A DNA stretch of 64,000 nucleotides from an uncultured Bacteroidales bacterium (GTDB taxonomy: Bacteria > Bacteroidota > Bacteroidia > Bacteroidales > UBA932): positions 111,486 to 175,485 of the forward strand of contig CALURT010000001.1 in the NCBI GenBank assembly GCA_944323245.1, written 5' to 3'. Positions 1-8,505 of the stretch are shown here, piece after piece. The first letter of the stretch is position 1. Each line of letters starts with the position of its first letter. The position numbers and the translations under genes were made by a program. A model generated the notes under the pieces. The model was not told where the DNA came from. It searched no databases and was given only the letters and a program-made list of their open reading frames with translations.

Positions 1-285
1 ACATACCGGGTTATTGCGGTCATAGACAAACGGCAGGGAGCCAAACTCGTACCCCAATATGCCGAAAACATCACTCCTGAAGAAGAACTTGCCAAGCTCA
101 AGGCTCCGGTAGAGACCTTTTTCCTCAAAAGGGACAGGGGAAGCGGACGCCCGACCAAAAAGGAAAGACGTCAGATGGATTCCCTTTGGGATTCGCTCAG
201 TCTTGACGTGCCTGATGACATCGCAGACCGGTTCGCTGCGGAATTCGGCTTTGACGACGACAGCGATGATGAAGACGAGTATTAA
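1..285 (+). CDS. S4-domain RNA-binding protein (Hsp15/HslR-like), C-terminal part only
   Basis: The reading frame is open from the first base and ends at TAA 283-285, so the N-terminus lies outside the window. The visible 94 residues begin YRVIAVIDKRQGAKLVPQYA, continue through ETFFLKRDRGSGRPTKKERR and end in an acidic tail (DDDSDDEDEY). A basic RDRGSGRPTKKERR stretch followed by an acidic tail is the C-terminal pattern of Bacteroidota Hsp15-type S4 proteins, which bind rRNA or stalled 50S subunits. The S4 fold itself is not in view, so the family call rests on this tail. The stop codon overlaps the next start (TAATG), so translation is probably coupled to the restriction enzyme downstream. 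Confidence 0.7.
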   Translation, partial: TYRVIAVIDKRQGAKLVPQYAENITPEEELAKLKAPVETFFLKRDRGSGRPTKKERRQMDSLWDSLSLDVPDDIADRFAAEFGFDDDSDDEDEY

Positions 286-1169
286 TGTTCCCGCCTATGA
301 GTGACGACAGACGCCTGTGGTGCAGGGAGGACGAGACGGATTTCCTGCGGAAATGCTCCACGGTCATGACTCCCGACGAGTTCATGGTCAGAATCGGAGG
401 GAAATACCATGTCTTTGCTCCGAAAGACAGTACGGCTTCGGTAAGCACGCCCCAGTCGCGCAATGCACATATCGGGGCATATACGGAAAAATGGTGCCGG
501 GAATTTTTCTCTCCCTTTGCCGCTAAATACGGACTGTACGCCATCAACGGTGTCGTCTGCAACGAACTCGGACTTTCGGCAAGCACTTCCGCCGATCTCG
601 CATTCTGCAGGAAACCATGTATCGTACAGCGTTCAGAGGACATCCGGTTGATTTTCGAAATCAAAATGGGAATTGTCGACAATTACGTGTTCGACGAAGC
701 AAGCGGATGCTTCACTTATGCCGGAAACATGGAAAGCCACAAGGGACGGCCCTCGCTGAGCCGCTCGGACAGCATGCTCAAAGCCATCGGCAAGGCCATA
801 AATATCAGGACTTCCTGCGAAAACGGACGTAGAATCCCGATAATAGTCGTCGGCAACACACCTGTGCCCGAATCCTATCGCCGCAAGGTGGACAATCTCA
901 GGACAAGCGGCATAGTGAACAGATTCATGTGCGTCCATGCCGACGAAAACAGTTTCCCTCCGGCACGTGCTACGGACAAAAAGGGATTCGTACCGTACTG
1001 GGACTACGCCGGAGTGGAAAGCTACATATTGTCCGTATTGGAAACGGAGCAGTATTTTTTCAGTGCAATGACAGACATGTCCACCCTCGGAAATATCATA
1101 GAAGAAGCCGGCAGAGAACGGACTCCGGAGGCGAAAGGACGGAAATTTTTGGAAATCATCGATGAATAA
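285..1169 (+). CDS. Putative type II restriction endonuclease (PD-(D/E)xK fold)
   Basis: This 294-residue protein is called a restriction enzyme mainly because it overlaps a DNA methyltransferase gene by 8 bases. It also carries a plausible PD-(D/E)xK core: Asp104 in SADLAF, followed about 20 residues later by RLIFEIKMG with Glu125 and Lys127. I do not recognise the specificity subfamily, and the recognition site cannot be read from sequence. The ATG at 285 overlaps the previous stop; an alternative ATG lies at 297. There is no signal peptide or membrane segment, as expected for a cytoplasmic nuclease. Base composition resembles the neighbours, so recent transfer is not obvious. Confidence is high for a nuclease partner of the methylase and low for any specific name. 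Confidence 0.72.
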   Translation: MFPPMSDDRRLWCREDETDFLRKCSTVMTPDEFMVRIGGKYHVFAPKDSTASVSTPQSRNAHIGAYTEKWCREFFSPFAAKYGLYAINGVVCNELGLSASTSADLAFCRKPCIVQRSEDIRLIFEIKMGIVDNYVFDEASGCFTYAGNMESHKGRPSLSRSDSMLKAIGKAINIRTSCENGRRIPIIVVGNTPVPESYRRKVDNLRTSGIVNRFMCVHADENSFPPARATDKKGFVPYWDYAGVESYILSVLETEQYFFSAMTDMSTLGNIIEEAGRERTPEAKGRKFLEIIDE

Positions 1170-2046
1170 GCGCAAGTCCACAAGCACATCTTCATTCGGA
1201 GTGTCCAAACGGGAAGGGCACGACGCTTCGGCGTTCTACGAATCCAACATATACAACGGAATAGAATTGACGGAAATCGCCGGACATACGGTAAATCCCG
1301 TTCCGGAAGAATACATCGACAGGATTTTCGCCCATACGTCGGAGCGGATGACGGAACTCCCCGACAGCAGCGTGCATCTCATGATAACCTCACCGCCGTA
1401 CAATGTCACCAAGGAATATGACCGCAATCTGACTCTCGCCGAATATCTCGGACTGCTCGAAAACGTCATGAGAGAAACCTACCGGGTCCTTGTCAACGGC
1501 GGCCGGGCATGCATAAACATCGCCAACATAGGCCGCAAGCCCTATATTCCGCTTTCAGACCATGTCAGCAGGCTCATGACGGACATCGGATACAATTTCA
1601 GAGGGGAAATCATCTGGGACAAGGCCGCGTCCGCCGGCGGTTCGTGTGCGTGGGGAAGCTGGATGTCCGCCTCAAATCCAAGCCTGCGGGATGTCCATGA
1701 ATATATTCTCGTATTCAGCAAGGGAGACCTGAAGCGGCCCAAAGGTGAAGATACCATCGGCAGGGACGATTTTCTCGAATGGACCAAAAGCATCTGGAGA
1801 ATGGGGACCGAAAGCGCTAAAAAGGTGCATCATCCCGCCCCGTTTCCCGTGGAGCTCCCGCACAGGCTCATCAACCTCTATTCTTTCAAAGGGGATGTGA
1901 TTCTCGACCCGTTCATGGGTTCCGGGACCACAGCTATCGCCGCCCTTAAAAACGGACGGCACTATGTCGGCTACGACACCGACCCCGAATATGTCGCCAT
2001 CGCCGGAAAACGCATCAGCGACTATAAAAATACAGGACAGCCCTGA
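1162..2046 (+). CDS. Beta-class DNA methyltransferase of the adjacent R-M system
   Basis: This 294-residue protein methylates the site its partner cuts. Motif IV (TSPPYN) is at residues 76-81 and the AdoMet-binding motif I (DPFMGSGTT) is near residue 250, followed by HYVGYDTDPEY. Motif IV preceding motif I defines the beta class. An SPPY catalytic motif is most typical of N4-cytosine methylases, but some beta-class N6-adenine enzymes look similar, so the modified base is uncertain. The gene starts inside the last codons of the endonuclease (ATGAATAA overlap), so nuclease and methylase are translationally coupled. Its own stop codon sits in the loop of a 9-bp hairpin that probably terminates transcription. 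Confidence 0.88.
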   Translation: MNKRKSTSTSSFGVSKREGHDASAFYESNIYNGIELTEIAGHTVNPVPEEYIDRIFAHTSERMTELPDSSVHLMITSPPYNVTKEYDRNLTLAEYLGLLENVMRETYRVLVNGGRACINIANIGRKPYIPLSDHVSRLMTDIGYNFRGEIIWDKAASAGGSCAWGSWMSASNPSLRDVHEYILVFSKGDLKRPKGEDTIGRDDFLEWTKSIWRMGTESAKKVHHPAPFPVELPHRLINLYSFKGDVILDPFMGSGTTAIAALKNGRHYVGYDTDPEYVAIAGKRISDYKNTGQP

Positions 2047-2064
2047 CGGACTGTCCTGTTTAGT
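2032..2064 (-). terminator. Hairpin terminator for tRNA-fMet, overlapping the methylase stop
   Basis: Arms 2032-2040 and 2051-2059 (ACAGGACAG / CTGTCCTGT) form a perfect 9-bp stem with a 10-base loop containing the methylase TGA. Read on the minus strand the hairpin is followed by ATTTTTA, so it is a credible intrinsic terminator for the tRNA. It may also end the plus-strand operon, where only a short T run follows. Confidence 0.7.
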
Positions 2065-2136
2065 AGCGGGGGGAGGACTCGAACCTCCGGCCTCCGGGTT
2101 ATGAGCCCGACGAGCTACCAACTGCTCTACCCCGCG
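2064..2136 (-). tRNA. Initiator tRNA-fMet (CAT)
   Basis: The minus strand folds as a 73-nt cloverleaf: acceptor CGCGGGG against CCCCGCT, a D-arm, an anticodon loop CTCATAA (anticodon CAT), and a T-arm GGAGG-TTCGAGT-CCTCC. Two initiator hallmarks are visible: an unpaired first acceptor position (C1 opposite T72) and three consecutive G-C pairs at the base of the anticodon stem (GGG/CCC). The 3' CCA is not encoded. Confidence 0.96.
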
Positions 2137-2147
2137 ATATTGGACTG

Positions 2148-2177
2148 CAAAGGTACAAACAATTTTTGATTCTGCAA
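2148..2177 (-). promoter_or_regulatory. Promoter of tRNA-fMet
   Basis: Minus strand: -33 TTG (2175-2177), 19-base spacer, -7 TACCTTTG (2148-2155). This matches the Bacteroidota sigma-ABfr consensus TTG-N19-TAnnTTTG and lies 12 bases upstream of the tRNA 5' end. Confidence 0.75.
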
Positions 2178-2274
2178 TATTTTTCCGGGAAAATTCAAAG
2201 TTGCCTCAAATCTTCCTATTTTGCACGGTTTTTGATGAATATTGCTCCCGGCTTAAAAATTTCTTGTAACGAAA

Positions 2275-3642
2275 ATGATAAAAAAGATTTTGCCCCTGAT
2301 GCTTTGCGGCGCAACGGTTCTAACCCCATGTTTCGGACAGGATGACACGACAGCCGCATCCGTCACCAACGTATGGACCCTGCAGGACTGCATCGACTAC
2401 GCAATGCAGGAAAACATTTCCCTCCAGCAAAGCCGACTTACAGCAGAAAGCGCACAGGTGGACATAAAGACAGCCAAAAACGCTCTTTTCCCGAGCCTGT
2501 CCTTCTCCACAAGCCACAACCTCATCAACAGACCGTATCAGGAGTCTTCCTATACCGTAAGCGGGACGGAAATCCTTATGGCGAACACAAACACCAACTA
2601 CTCCGGAAGTTACGGACTCAACGCACAATGGGAGCTCTTCAACGGGGGAAGGAATCTGAAAACCATAAAACAGGAGGAACTCAACAGCAGGATAGCAGGA
2701 TTGGACTTCGAAACCACGGCCAACTCCATCGAGGAAAACATCGCCCAGGTCTATGTCCAGATTCTGTATGCTTCCGAATCGGTCAAGGTCAATGAAAACA
2801 CCCTCGAAGTCAGCAAGGCGCAGCGGGACCGCGGCAAAGAGCTTTTCGAAGCCGGGAGCATATCCTCTGCGGACTATGCCCAGCTGGAATCGCAGGTTAG
2901 CAATGACAATTACCAGCTCGTCGCCGCCATCACGGCCCTTGAAGACTACAAGCTGCAATTGAAACAGCTTCTCGAAATGGAGGGCAATGTCGAAATGCTC
3001 CTGTACATACCGGAACTCGATGACAATGACGTTCTTGCAAGGCTTCCGGACAAGGAATCCGTATATGCGTCCGCCCTGCAGACAAGGCCTGAAATAGAAT
3101 CAGGCAAATTGAACGTATCCGCATCGGAACTCGACATAAAAATCGCAAAATCATCCTATTACCCGTCCCTCAGCCTCAGCGCGGGAATCGGCACCAGCCA
3201 TACCACCGGCACGGACTACACTTTCTCGGAACAGATCAAAAACGGATGGAACAATTCCGTAGGTCTGACACTGAGCGTTCCTATTTTCAGCCGCAGGCAG
3301 ACAAAAAGCGCCGTGGAAAAGGCCCAAATAGGTCTCGAATCCACGAAACTGCAACTCAGGGAGACGGAAAAGGAACTCTACCGGACCATAGAAAACCTCT
3401 GGTTGGACGCATGGAGCGCACAGCAACAGTACTTGGCGGCGGCAGAACGGGTCAAAAGCAGCAAGACAAGTTTCGACCTCGTAAGCGAACAGTTCAATCT
3501 CGGCATGAAGAATACCGTGGAACTCCTGACCGAAAAGAACAGTCTTCTGAGCGCAGAACAGGAACTTCTGCAGGCCAAGTACATGGCTATCCTCAACATA
3601 CAGCTGCTGAAATTCTATCAAGGCATGGAAATGACGTTATAA
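2275..3642 (+). CDS. TolC-family outer-membrane efflux protein
   Basis: This 455-residue protein has an N-terminal signal peptide (MIKKILPLMLCGATVLTPCFGQ) and the two long helical-hairpin repeats of the outer membrane efflux protein family. Typical sequences are WTLQDCIDYAMQENISLQQS near the start and a second repeat beginning around ESGKLNVSASELDIKIAKSSYYP. It forms the outer-membrane exit duct of a tripartite exporter. It is the first gene of a four-gene operon with a periplasmic adaptor, an ABC ATPase and a MacB-like permease, with gaps of 12 to 15 bases. Length is normal for the family. The transported substrate cannot be deduced. Confidence 0.92.
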   Translation: MIKKILPLMLCGATVLTPCFGQDDTTAASVTNVWTLQDCIDYAMQENISLQQSRLTAESAQVDIKTAKNALFPSLSFSTSHNLINRPYQESSYTVSGTEILMANTNTNYSGSYGLNAQWELFNGGRNLKTIKQEELNSRIAGLDFETTANSIEENIAQVYVQILYASESVKVNENTLEVSKAQRDRGKELFEAGSISSADYAQLESQVSNDNYQLVAAITALEDYKLQLKQLLEMEGNVEMLLYIPELDDNDVLARLPDKESVYASALQTRPEIESGKLNVSASELDIKIAKSSYYPSLSLSAGIGTSHTTGTDYTFSEQIKNGWNNSVGLTLSVPIFSRRQTKSAVEKAQIGLESTKLQLRETEKELYRTIENLWLDAWSAQQQYLAAAERVKSSKTSFDLVSEQFNLGMKNTVELLTEKNSLLSAEQELLQAKYMAILNIQLLKFYQGMEMTL

Positions 3643-3654
3643 CAGGAAAATATC

Positions 3655-4857
3655 ATGAAAAACAAGAAAAAAAGAATCCTCTGGTGGATAATAGCGATAA
3701 TTGCGGTTGCCGTCATCGTATTTTTAGTGCTCCGCAAACCGGGAGAGCGTGAAACGTTCACATACAATACGGTTCCGGCCTCCATCTCGGACATATCCAC
3801 TTTCATTACCGCTACTGGAACGATAGAACCTGTCACGGAAGTGGAAGTCGGCACACAGGTGTCCGGAATCATTGCAGACATCTTCGTGGACTACAACTCC
3901 ATAGTGAAGAAAGGCCAGATAATCGCCGAAATGGACAAAGTCACCCTTGAAAGCGAGCTTGCATCGGCACAGGCCGCATACGACGGGAACAAGGCCGAAT
4001 ACAAATATCAGGAAAAGAATTACGCAAGAAGCAAGGGCCTTTATGAAAAACAGCTGATCAGCGATTCAGAATACGAGCAGGCAGAATATAATTATGAAAT
4101 GGCCAAAAGCGCATTTCACAGCAGCGAAGCCGCCCTTGCAAAAGCCGAACGCAACCTGTCGTATGCGACTATAGCATCCCCTATCGACGGCATCGTAATA
4201 GACCGGGCAGTCGAAGAAGGACAGACCGTGGCCGCAGGCTTCGAGACACCTACCCTTTTCACTCTTGCAGCCGACCTTACGAGAATGCAGGTGGTGGCTG
4301 ATGTCGACGAAGCGGACATCGGAGGTGTGCAGGAAGGACAGAGAGCCACATTTACCGTGGACGCATATCCTGATGACATCTTCACCGGAACCGTAAAGCA
4401 GATCCGCCTCGGAAGCACGAATTCCTCGAGTTCGTCCCTTACTTCATCAACGTCGGAAAGTGTCGTGACTTATGAAGTGGTCATCACTGCCGACAATCCG
4501 GAGCTGAAGCTCAAGCCAAGACTCACGGCCAACATCTCCATCTATACGGTTGAACGGGACAGCGTACTTTGCATCCCTTCGAAAGCCCTGCTTCTCAAGC
4601 CTGAAGTTCTGCAGATTACGAAAAACAACATAGTGAACGACTGTGACTCGCCGAAAAAAGTATGGACAAAATCCGGCAACACATTCACGGCGATTCCGGT
4701 AGTAGTGGGAATAAACAACGGCACCGAAGCGGAAATCATAAGCGGGATAGAAGAAGGGACTGAAGTCGTTACGGAAGCCGTCCTGAACATGAAGAATTTC
4801 GCATCGGACAAAAAGCCCGGGAACGGATTCATGCCAGGCCCTCACGGAAGAAAATAA
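3655..4857 (+). CDS. MacA-like periplasmic adaptor (HlyD/RND-type membrane fusion protein)
   Basis: The 400-residue product starts with a single membrane anchor (about residues 6-26, ILWWIIAIIAVAVIVFLVL). A barrel-sandwich half follows (ATGTIEPVTEVEVGTQVSGI), then a coiled-coil hairpin rich in Ala, Lys and Glu (about 95-165), then the second lipoyl half (ASPIDGIVIDRAVEEGQTV) and beta-barrel domains. It bridges the inner-membrane MacB-like transporter and the TolC-like duct. It sits 12 bases after the TolC gene and 12 before the ATPase gene. A Ser/Thr-rich stretch near residue 260 is a local insertion. Confidence 0.92.
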   Translation: MKNKKKRILWWIIAIIAVAVIVFLVLRKPGERETFTYNTVPASISDISTFITATGTIEPVTEVEVGTQVSGIIADIFVDYNSIVKKGQIIAEMDKVTLESELASAQAAYDGNKAEYKYQEKNYARSKGLYEKQLISDSEYEQAEYNYEMAKSAFHSSEAALAKAERNLSYATIASPIDGIVIDRAVEEGQTVAAGFETPTLFTLAADLTRMQVVADVDEADIGGVQEGQRATFTVDAYPDDIFTGTVKQIRLGSTNSSSSSLTSSTSESVVTYEVVITADNPELKLKPRLTANISIYTVERDSVLCIPSKALLLKPEVLQITKNNIVNDCDSPKKVWTKSGNTFTAIPVVVGINNGTEAEIISGIEEGTEVVTEAVLNMKNFASDKKPGNGFMPGPHGRK

Positions 4858-4869
4858 ACCTGATGGAAA

Positions 4870-5613
4870 ATGAGTAAGACTGTCATAGAATTACAGGGAA
4901 TCAAACGGGATTTCATTGTCGGAGACGAGACGGTACACGCCTTGCGTGGCGTATCTTTTTCGATTACCGAAGGTGAATTCGTAACCATCATGGGTTCTTC
5001 CGGCTCCGGAAAGTCGACGCTTCTGAACATTCTCGGGTGTCTTGACACTCCTACTTCCGGAGAATACCTTCTTGACGGCATTCCTGTCAGACGAATGACG
5101 AAAAACAAAAGAGCCGTACTGAGAAACAGGAAAATAGGCTTCGTATTCCAGAACTACAACCTGCTTCCGAAAACCACGGCCATAGAAAACGTGGAACTGC
5201 CTCTGATGTACAATACAGAAATAGGTTCGAAAGAGCGCAGGAAAAGAGCGATCGATGCTCTGAAAGCCGTAGGTCTCGGGGACAGGCTCGAACACAAGTC
5301 GAACCAGATGTCGGGAGGCCAGATGCAAAGGGTAGCCATCGCCCGCGCACTTGTCAACAACCCTGCCGTAATTCTCGCCGATGAAGCCACCGGAAACCTC
5401 GACACACACACCTCATTCGAGATTCTCGTTCTGTTTCAAGAACTTCACACCCAGGGAAGGACGATAATATTCGTCACCCACAATCCTGAAATCGCCTCAT
5501 ACAGCAGCAGGAACATCCGTCTCAGAGACGGACACGTCATAGAAGATACCGTCAACAACAATATCCTCTCGGCAAAGGCCACACTCGCCACACTGCCGAA
5601 AAGCGATGACTGA
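4870..5613 (+). CDS. MacB-type ABC transporter ATP-binding protein
   Basis: This 247-residue nucleotide-binding subunit has Walker A (GSSGSGKST), the signature motif (MSGGQMQRVAIARAL), Walker B with catalytic Glu (VILADEATGNLD) and the switch His (FVTHNPE). The LolD/MacB-type insert NYNLLPKTTAIENVELPL follows the Q-loop. It powers the mechanotransmission-type exporter whose permease is encoded 15 bases downstream. In E. coli MacB the ATPase and membrane domains are fused; here they are separate genes, as is common in Bacteroidota. Confidence 0.95.
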   Translation: MSKTVIELQGIKRDFIVGDETVHALRGVSFSITEGEFVTIMGSSGSGKSTLLNILGCLDTPTSGEYLLDGIPVRRMTKNKRAVLRNRKIGFVFQNYNLLPKTTAIENVELPLMYNTEIGSKERRKRAIDALKAVGLGDRLEHKSNQMSGGQMQRVAIARALVNNPAVILADEATGNLDTHTSFEILVLFQELHTQGRTIIFVTHNPEIASYSSRNIRLRDGHVIEDTVNNNILSAKATLATLPKSDD

Positions 5614-5628
5614 TAATAGTCGAAAAAA

Positions 5629-6849
5629 ATGAACTGGACCAATCTTTTTAAAATATCATTGAAAGCCCTTGCCAACAACAAGACGCGTGCATTTCTGACA
5701 ATGCTCGGCATCATTATCGGAGTGGCATCCGTCATTACCATGATTGCAATAGGGCAAGGTGCCAAGAAAAGCATTCAGGACCAGATTTCCGGAATGGGGT
5801 CCAACATCATAATGATACATCCGGGAGGTGAACGCCGGGGAGGAGTAAGGCTCGACCCTTCCGAGATGCAGACATTGAAAGTCGACGATTACGAAGCGCT
5901 CAAAAGAGAAAGTATTTTTCTTACGAAAGTCAGTCCGAGCGTAACGGCCTCAGGGCAACTCATCAGCGGAAACAACAATTATCCGTCATCCGTAAGCGGC
6001 GTAGGGATAGAATACCTTGACATACGGCAGCTTAACCTCGCTGAAGGCGAAATGTTCACCGAGACGGACATCAGGGCTTCGGCCAAAGTCTGCGTCATCG
6101 GCACAACCATCAGGGACAATCTTTTTCCGGATGACAGGAATCCTATCGGTAAAATAATCAGAATCAATCAGGTGCCCCTTAGAGTAATCGGCATATTGGA
6201 ATCCAAGGGCTACAACTCAATGGGAATGGACCAGGATGACATCGTCATCGCACCCTACACTACGGTCATGAAACGTATGCGTGCCGTAACGTACCTTGAA
6301 GGCATCTTCGCTTCCGCTCTCTCGGAAGACATGACCGACTATGCCACTGCTGAAATTGCCGAAATTCTCAGAAGACAGCACAAGCTTTCCGAGGATATGC
6401 CGGACAATTTTGAAATAAGAAGTCAGAAGGAACTCAGCGACATACTCGGCACGACAACGGATTTGCTCACGACACTGCTCGCCTGCATTGCCGGGATTTC
6501 CCTTCTCGTAGGAGGTATCGGCATCATGAACATCATGTACGTGTCTGTCACAGAACGCACCAAGGAAATAGGGCTCAGGATGTCCGTAGGCGCACGTGGA
6601 ATTGACATATTGGCCCAGTTCCTCATCGAAGCCGTTCTGATAAGCGTCACCGGCGGCATTCTCGGAATACTTATCGGTTGCGGAGCGAGCGCCGCCGTCA
6701 AATACATTGCCCACTGGCCGGTCGACATCCAGACATGGAGTGCGGTGCTTTCGTTTGCAGTCTGCACCGTCACGGGAATATTTTTCGGCTGGTATCCGGC
6801 ACGCAAGGCTTCCAACCTCGACCCTATTGACGCCCTCAGATACGAATAA
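5629..6849 (+). CDS. MacB-like ABC transporter permease (FtsX family)
   Basis: The 406-residue protein has the MacB arrangement: a first membrane helix (TRAFLTMLGIIIGVASVITMIAIG), a periplasmic core of roughly 240 residues, then three C-terminal helices with the FtsX signature LVGGIGIMNIMYVSVTERTK and the end YPARKASNLDPIDALRYE. With the upstream ATPase, adaptor and TolC homologue it completes a MacAB-TolC-type exporter for peptides, lipids or antibiotics; the substrate is unknown. It ends 4 bases before the convergent hisS stop. The last 14 bases are duplicated across that junction. Confidence 0.93.
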   Translation: MNWTNLFKISLKALANNKTRAFLTMLGIIIGVASVITMIAIGQGAKKSIQDQISGMGSNIIMIHPGGERRGGVRLDPSEMQTLKVDDYEALKRESIFLTKVSPSVTASGQLISGNNNYPSSVSGVGIEYLDIRQLNLAEGEMFTETDIRASAKVCVIGTTIRDNLFPDDRNPIGKIIRINQVPLRVIGILESKGYNSMGMDQDDIVIAPYTTVMKRMRAVTYLEGIFASALSEDMTDYATAEIAEILRRQHKLSEDMPDNFEIRSQKELSDILGTTTDLLTTLLACIAGISLLVGGIGIMNIMYVSVTERTKEIGLRMSVGARGIDILAQFLIEAVLISVTGGILGILIGCGASAAVKYIAHWPVDIQTWSAVLSFAVCTVTGIFFGWYPARKASNLDPIDALRYE

Positions 6850-6867
6850 GCCTTCAGATACGAATAA
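6836..6867. repeat. 14-bp direct duplication at the macB/hisS convergent junction
   Basis: TCAGATACGAATAA occurs at 6836-6849 and again at 6854-6867. The first copy encodes the permease C-terminus and stop on the plus strand. The second, read on the minus strand, encodes the HisS C-terminus and stop. A local tandem duplication seems the simplest origin. Confidence 0.6.
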
Positions 6868-8254
6868 AGGCAGCCATTGCCTCAATATCGTCGGCAGGGA
6901 ACGATTTCTGCTCCCCTGTACCGAGATTCTTGATATTGACAGTTCCTGCAGCAACTTCATCGCCTCCTGTAATCGAAAGGAACGGGATATTGTTCCTGTC
7001 GGCGAAGTCAAACTGCTTTTTCAGCTTGGCCGGCTCAGGATATATTTCACAGGCGATTCCGGTATCCCTCAAGGCGCTTGCCACAGGGATGATATAGCGG
7101 ACCTCGGCATCTCCCATGTTGGCGAAGACTATGTCTGCGGAAGAATTCAGTCCGGAAGGGAACTTTCCGAGACCGTTCAGCACATCGTATATCCTGTCCG
7201 CTCCGAATGAAATTCCGACTCCGGACATATCCGGAAGACCGAAAATCCCAGTCAGATTGTCATAACGGCCGCCACCGCAGATGCTGCCTATGGCGAAATC
7301 CTTGGCCTTGACTTCGAAAATGGCTCCCGTGTAATAGTTCAGGCCTCTTGCAAGGGAAAGATCCAGTTCCACGTCCTGCTTCACGTCGGCCGTCTCTATG
7401 AGTCCGAAAAGCGTCTCCAATTCTTCAAGACCCTTCAGACCCGTTTCCGAAACTGCGCCGGAAGCCGACCCGCCGTTCATCAGGGATTTCATTGCAGAGA
7501 GTTTGGAAGCGGTATCCCCGCTCAGAAGAAGGACAGGTTCAATGACCTTTACGGCATCAGGAGTCAGCCCCTTCTCCAACATCTCCGCTTCAACTGCCTC
7601 GAGTCCTATTTTCTCAATCTTGTCTATTGCGACGGTGATGTCCGTAATCTTGTCCGGGAATCCGGAAATTTCAGCAAGCCCGGTAAGGACTTTCCTGTTG
7701 TTTATCCTTATGCACACATTCACGTCGAGACGTCCGAACACCTTGTCGGCAATCTGAACGAGTTCCAGTTCGTTGAGCAGCGACCTGCTCCCGATGACAT
7801 CCACATCGCACTGATAGAATTCCCTGTATCTGCCTTTCTGCGGCCTGTCAGCCCTCCATACCGGCTGGATCTGGTATCTTTTGAACGGGAAAGACAAGTC
7901 ATTCTGGTGCTGGACCACGAACCTTGCAAACGGGACAGTGAGATCATATCTGAGCCCTTTTTCGCATACGGCAAGCGAAAGGGCCTTGCTGTCACAGCCG
8001 TTTTCCGCAATGGAAGAAAAATCCACACCTGAAAAGGCATCGCCCGAATTGAGTATTCTGAACAGCAGCTTGTCCCCCTCATCTCCGTACTTTCCGAGCA
8101 GGGTACTCAGGTTTTCCATCGCAGGAGTTTCAATCGGTGCATAGCCGAAAGTCCTGAAGACGGATTTTACCGTATCGAAAATATAGTTGCGCCTCGCCGT
8201 CTCTACCGGTCCGAAGTCTCTTGTTCCCTTGGGTATGGATGGTTTCTGTGCCAT
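6854..8254 (-). CDS. hisS: Histidyl-tRNA synthetase
   Basis: This 466-residue class II aminoacyl-tRNA synthetase charges tRNA-His. Visible are the start PKGTRDFGP, motif 2 (FKRYQIQPVWRADRPQKGRY), the histidine-specific signature LARGLNYYTGAIFE, GGGRYDNL, motif 3 (GVGISFGADRIYDVL) and a C-terminal anticodon-binding domain. It is slightly longer than E. coli HisS, as usual in Bacteroidales. It is transcribed alone from a clear promoter at 8282-8312, just after a strong terminator that insulates it from the upstream minus-strand genes. Confidence 0.97.
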   Translation of the reverse strand: MAQKPSIPKGTRDFGPVETARRNYIFDTVKSVFRTFGYAPIETPAMENLSTLLGKYGDEGDKLLFRILNSGDAFSGVDFSSIAENGCDSKALSLAVCEKGLRYDLTVPFARFVVQHQNDLSFPFKRYQIQPVWRADRPQKGRYREFYQCDVDVIGSRSLLNELELVQIADKVFGRLDVNVCIRINNRKVLTGLAEISGFPDKITDITVAIDKIEKIGLEAVEAEMLEKGLTPDAVKVIEPVLLLSGDTASKLSAMKSLMNGGSASGAVSETGLKGLEELETLFGLIETADVKQDVELDLSLARGLNYYTGAIFEVKAKDFAIGSICGGGRYDNLTGIFGLPDMSGVGISFGADRIYDVLNGLGKFPSGLNSSADIVFANMGDAEVRYIIPVASALRDTGIACEIYPEPAKLKKQFDFADRNNIPFLSITGGDEVAAGTVNIKNLGTGEQKSFPADDIEAMAAFIRI

Positions 8255-8281
8255 AAGTCATAAAATTAACGAAATCGGATG

Positions 8282-8312
8282 CAAAGATAACCATTCGCAC
8301 ACTAAAACAAAA
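8282..8312 (-). promoter_or_regulatory. Promoter of hisS
   Basis: Minus strand: TTTTG (8308-8312) as -33, 18-base spacer, and TATCTTTG (8282-8289) as -7, matching the Bacteroidota consensus. It is about 28 bases upstream of the hisS ATG. Confidence 0.72.
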
Positions 8313-8321
8313 TTACGGCAC

Positions 8322-8394
8322 AAAAAAGAGAGAGACCCAAAAGGAGGAATTTCAAGCATAATACTGAAATTACCCTTTTGGGCCACTCTCTCTC
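8322..8394 (-). terminator. Long intrinsic terminator downstream of the 29-aa ORF
   Basis: Read on the minus strand, arms 8366-8394 and 8328-8354 pair almost completely (GAGAGAG, CCCAAAAGG and AATTTCA blocks match) around a ~10-base loop, followed at once by six T (8322-8327). This is a very strong rho-independent terminator oriented away from the Nfn gene and the small ORF. A stem of about 27 bp is unusually long for a simple terminator. Confidence 0.8.
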
Positions 8395-8402
8395 AATGTC
8401 AG

Positions 8403-8505
8403 GAGTTATTGCAGACCCGTATCAGGAAAACAATACAAACGACGAAAGAACAAACGCCACGAGGAGCAATGCCCCCACTCTTTTTAATATTTCAAGCAAT
8501 AACTC
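8403..8505 (-). repeat. 10-bp inverted repeat linking start and 3' region of the small ORF
   Basis: GCAATAACTC-type arms at 8496-8505 and 8403-8412 are perfect complements. On the minus-strand RNA the first arm covers codons 3 to 6 of the 29-aa ORF, and the second lies about 10 bases after its stop. Pairing would close an 83-base loop and occlude the beginning of the coding sequence. Confidence 0.6.
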
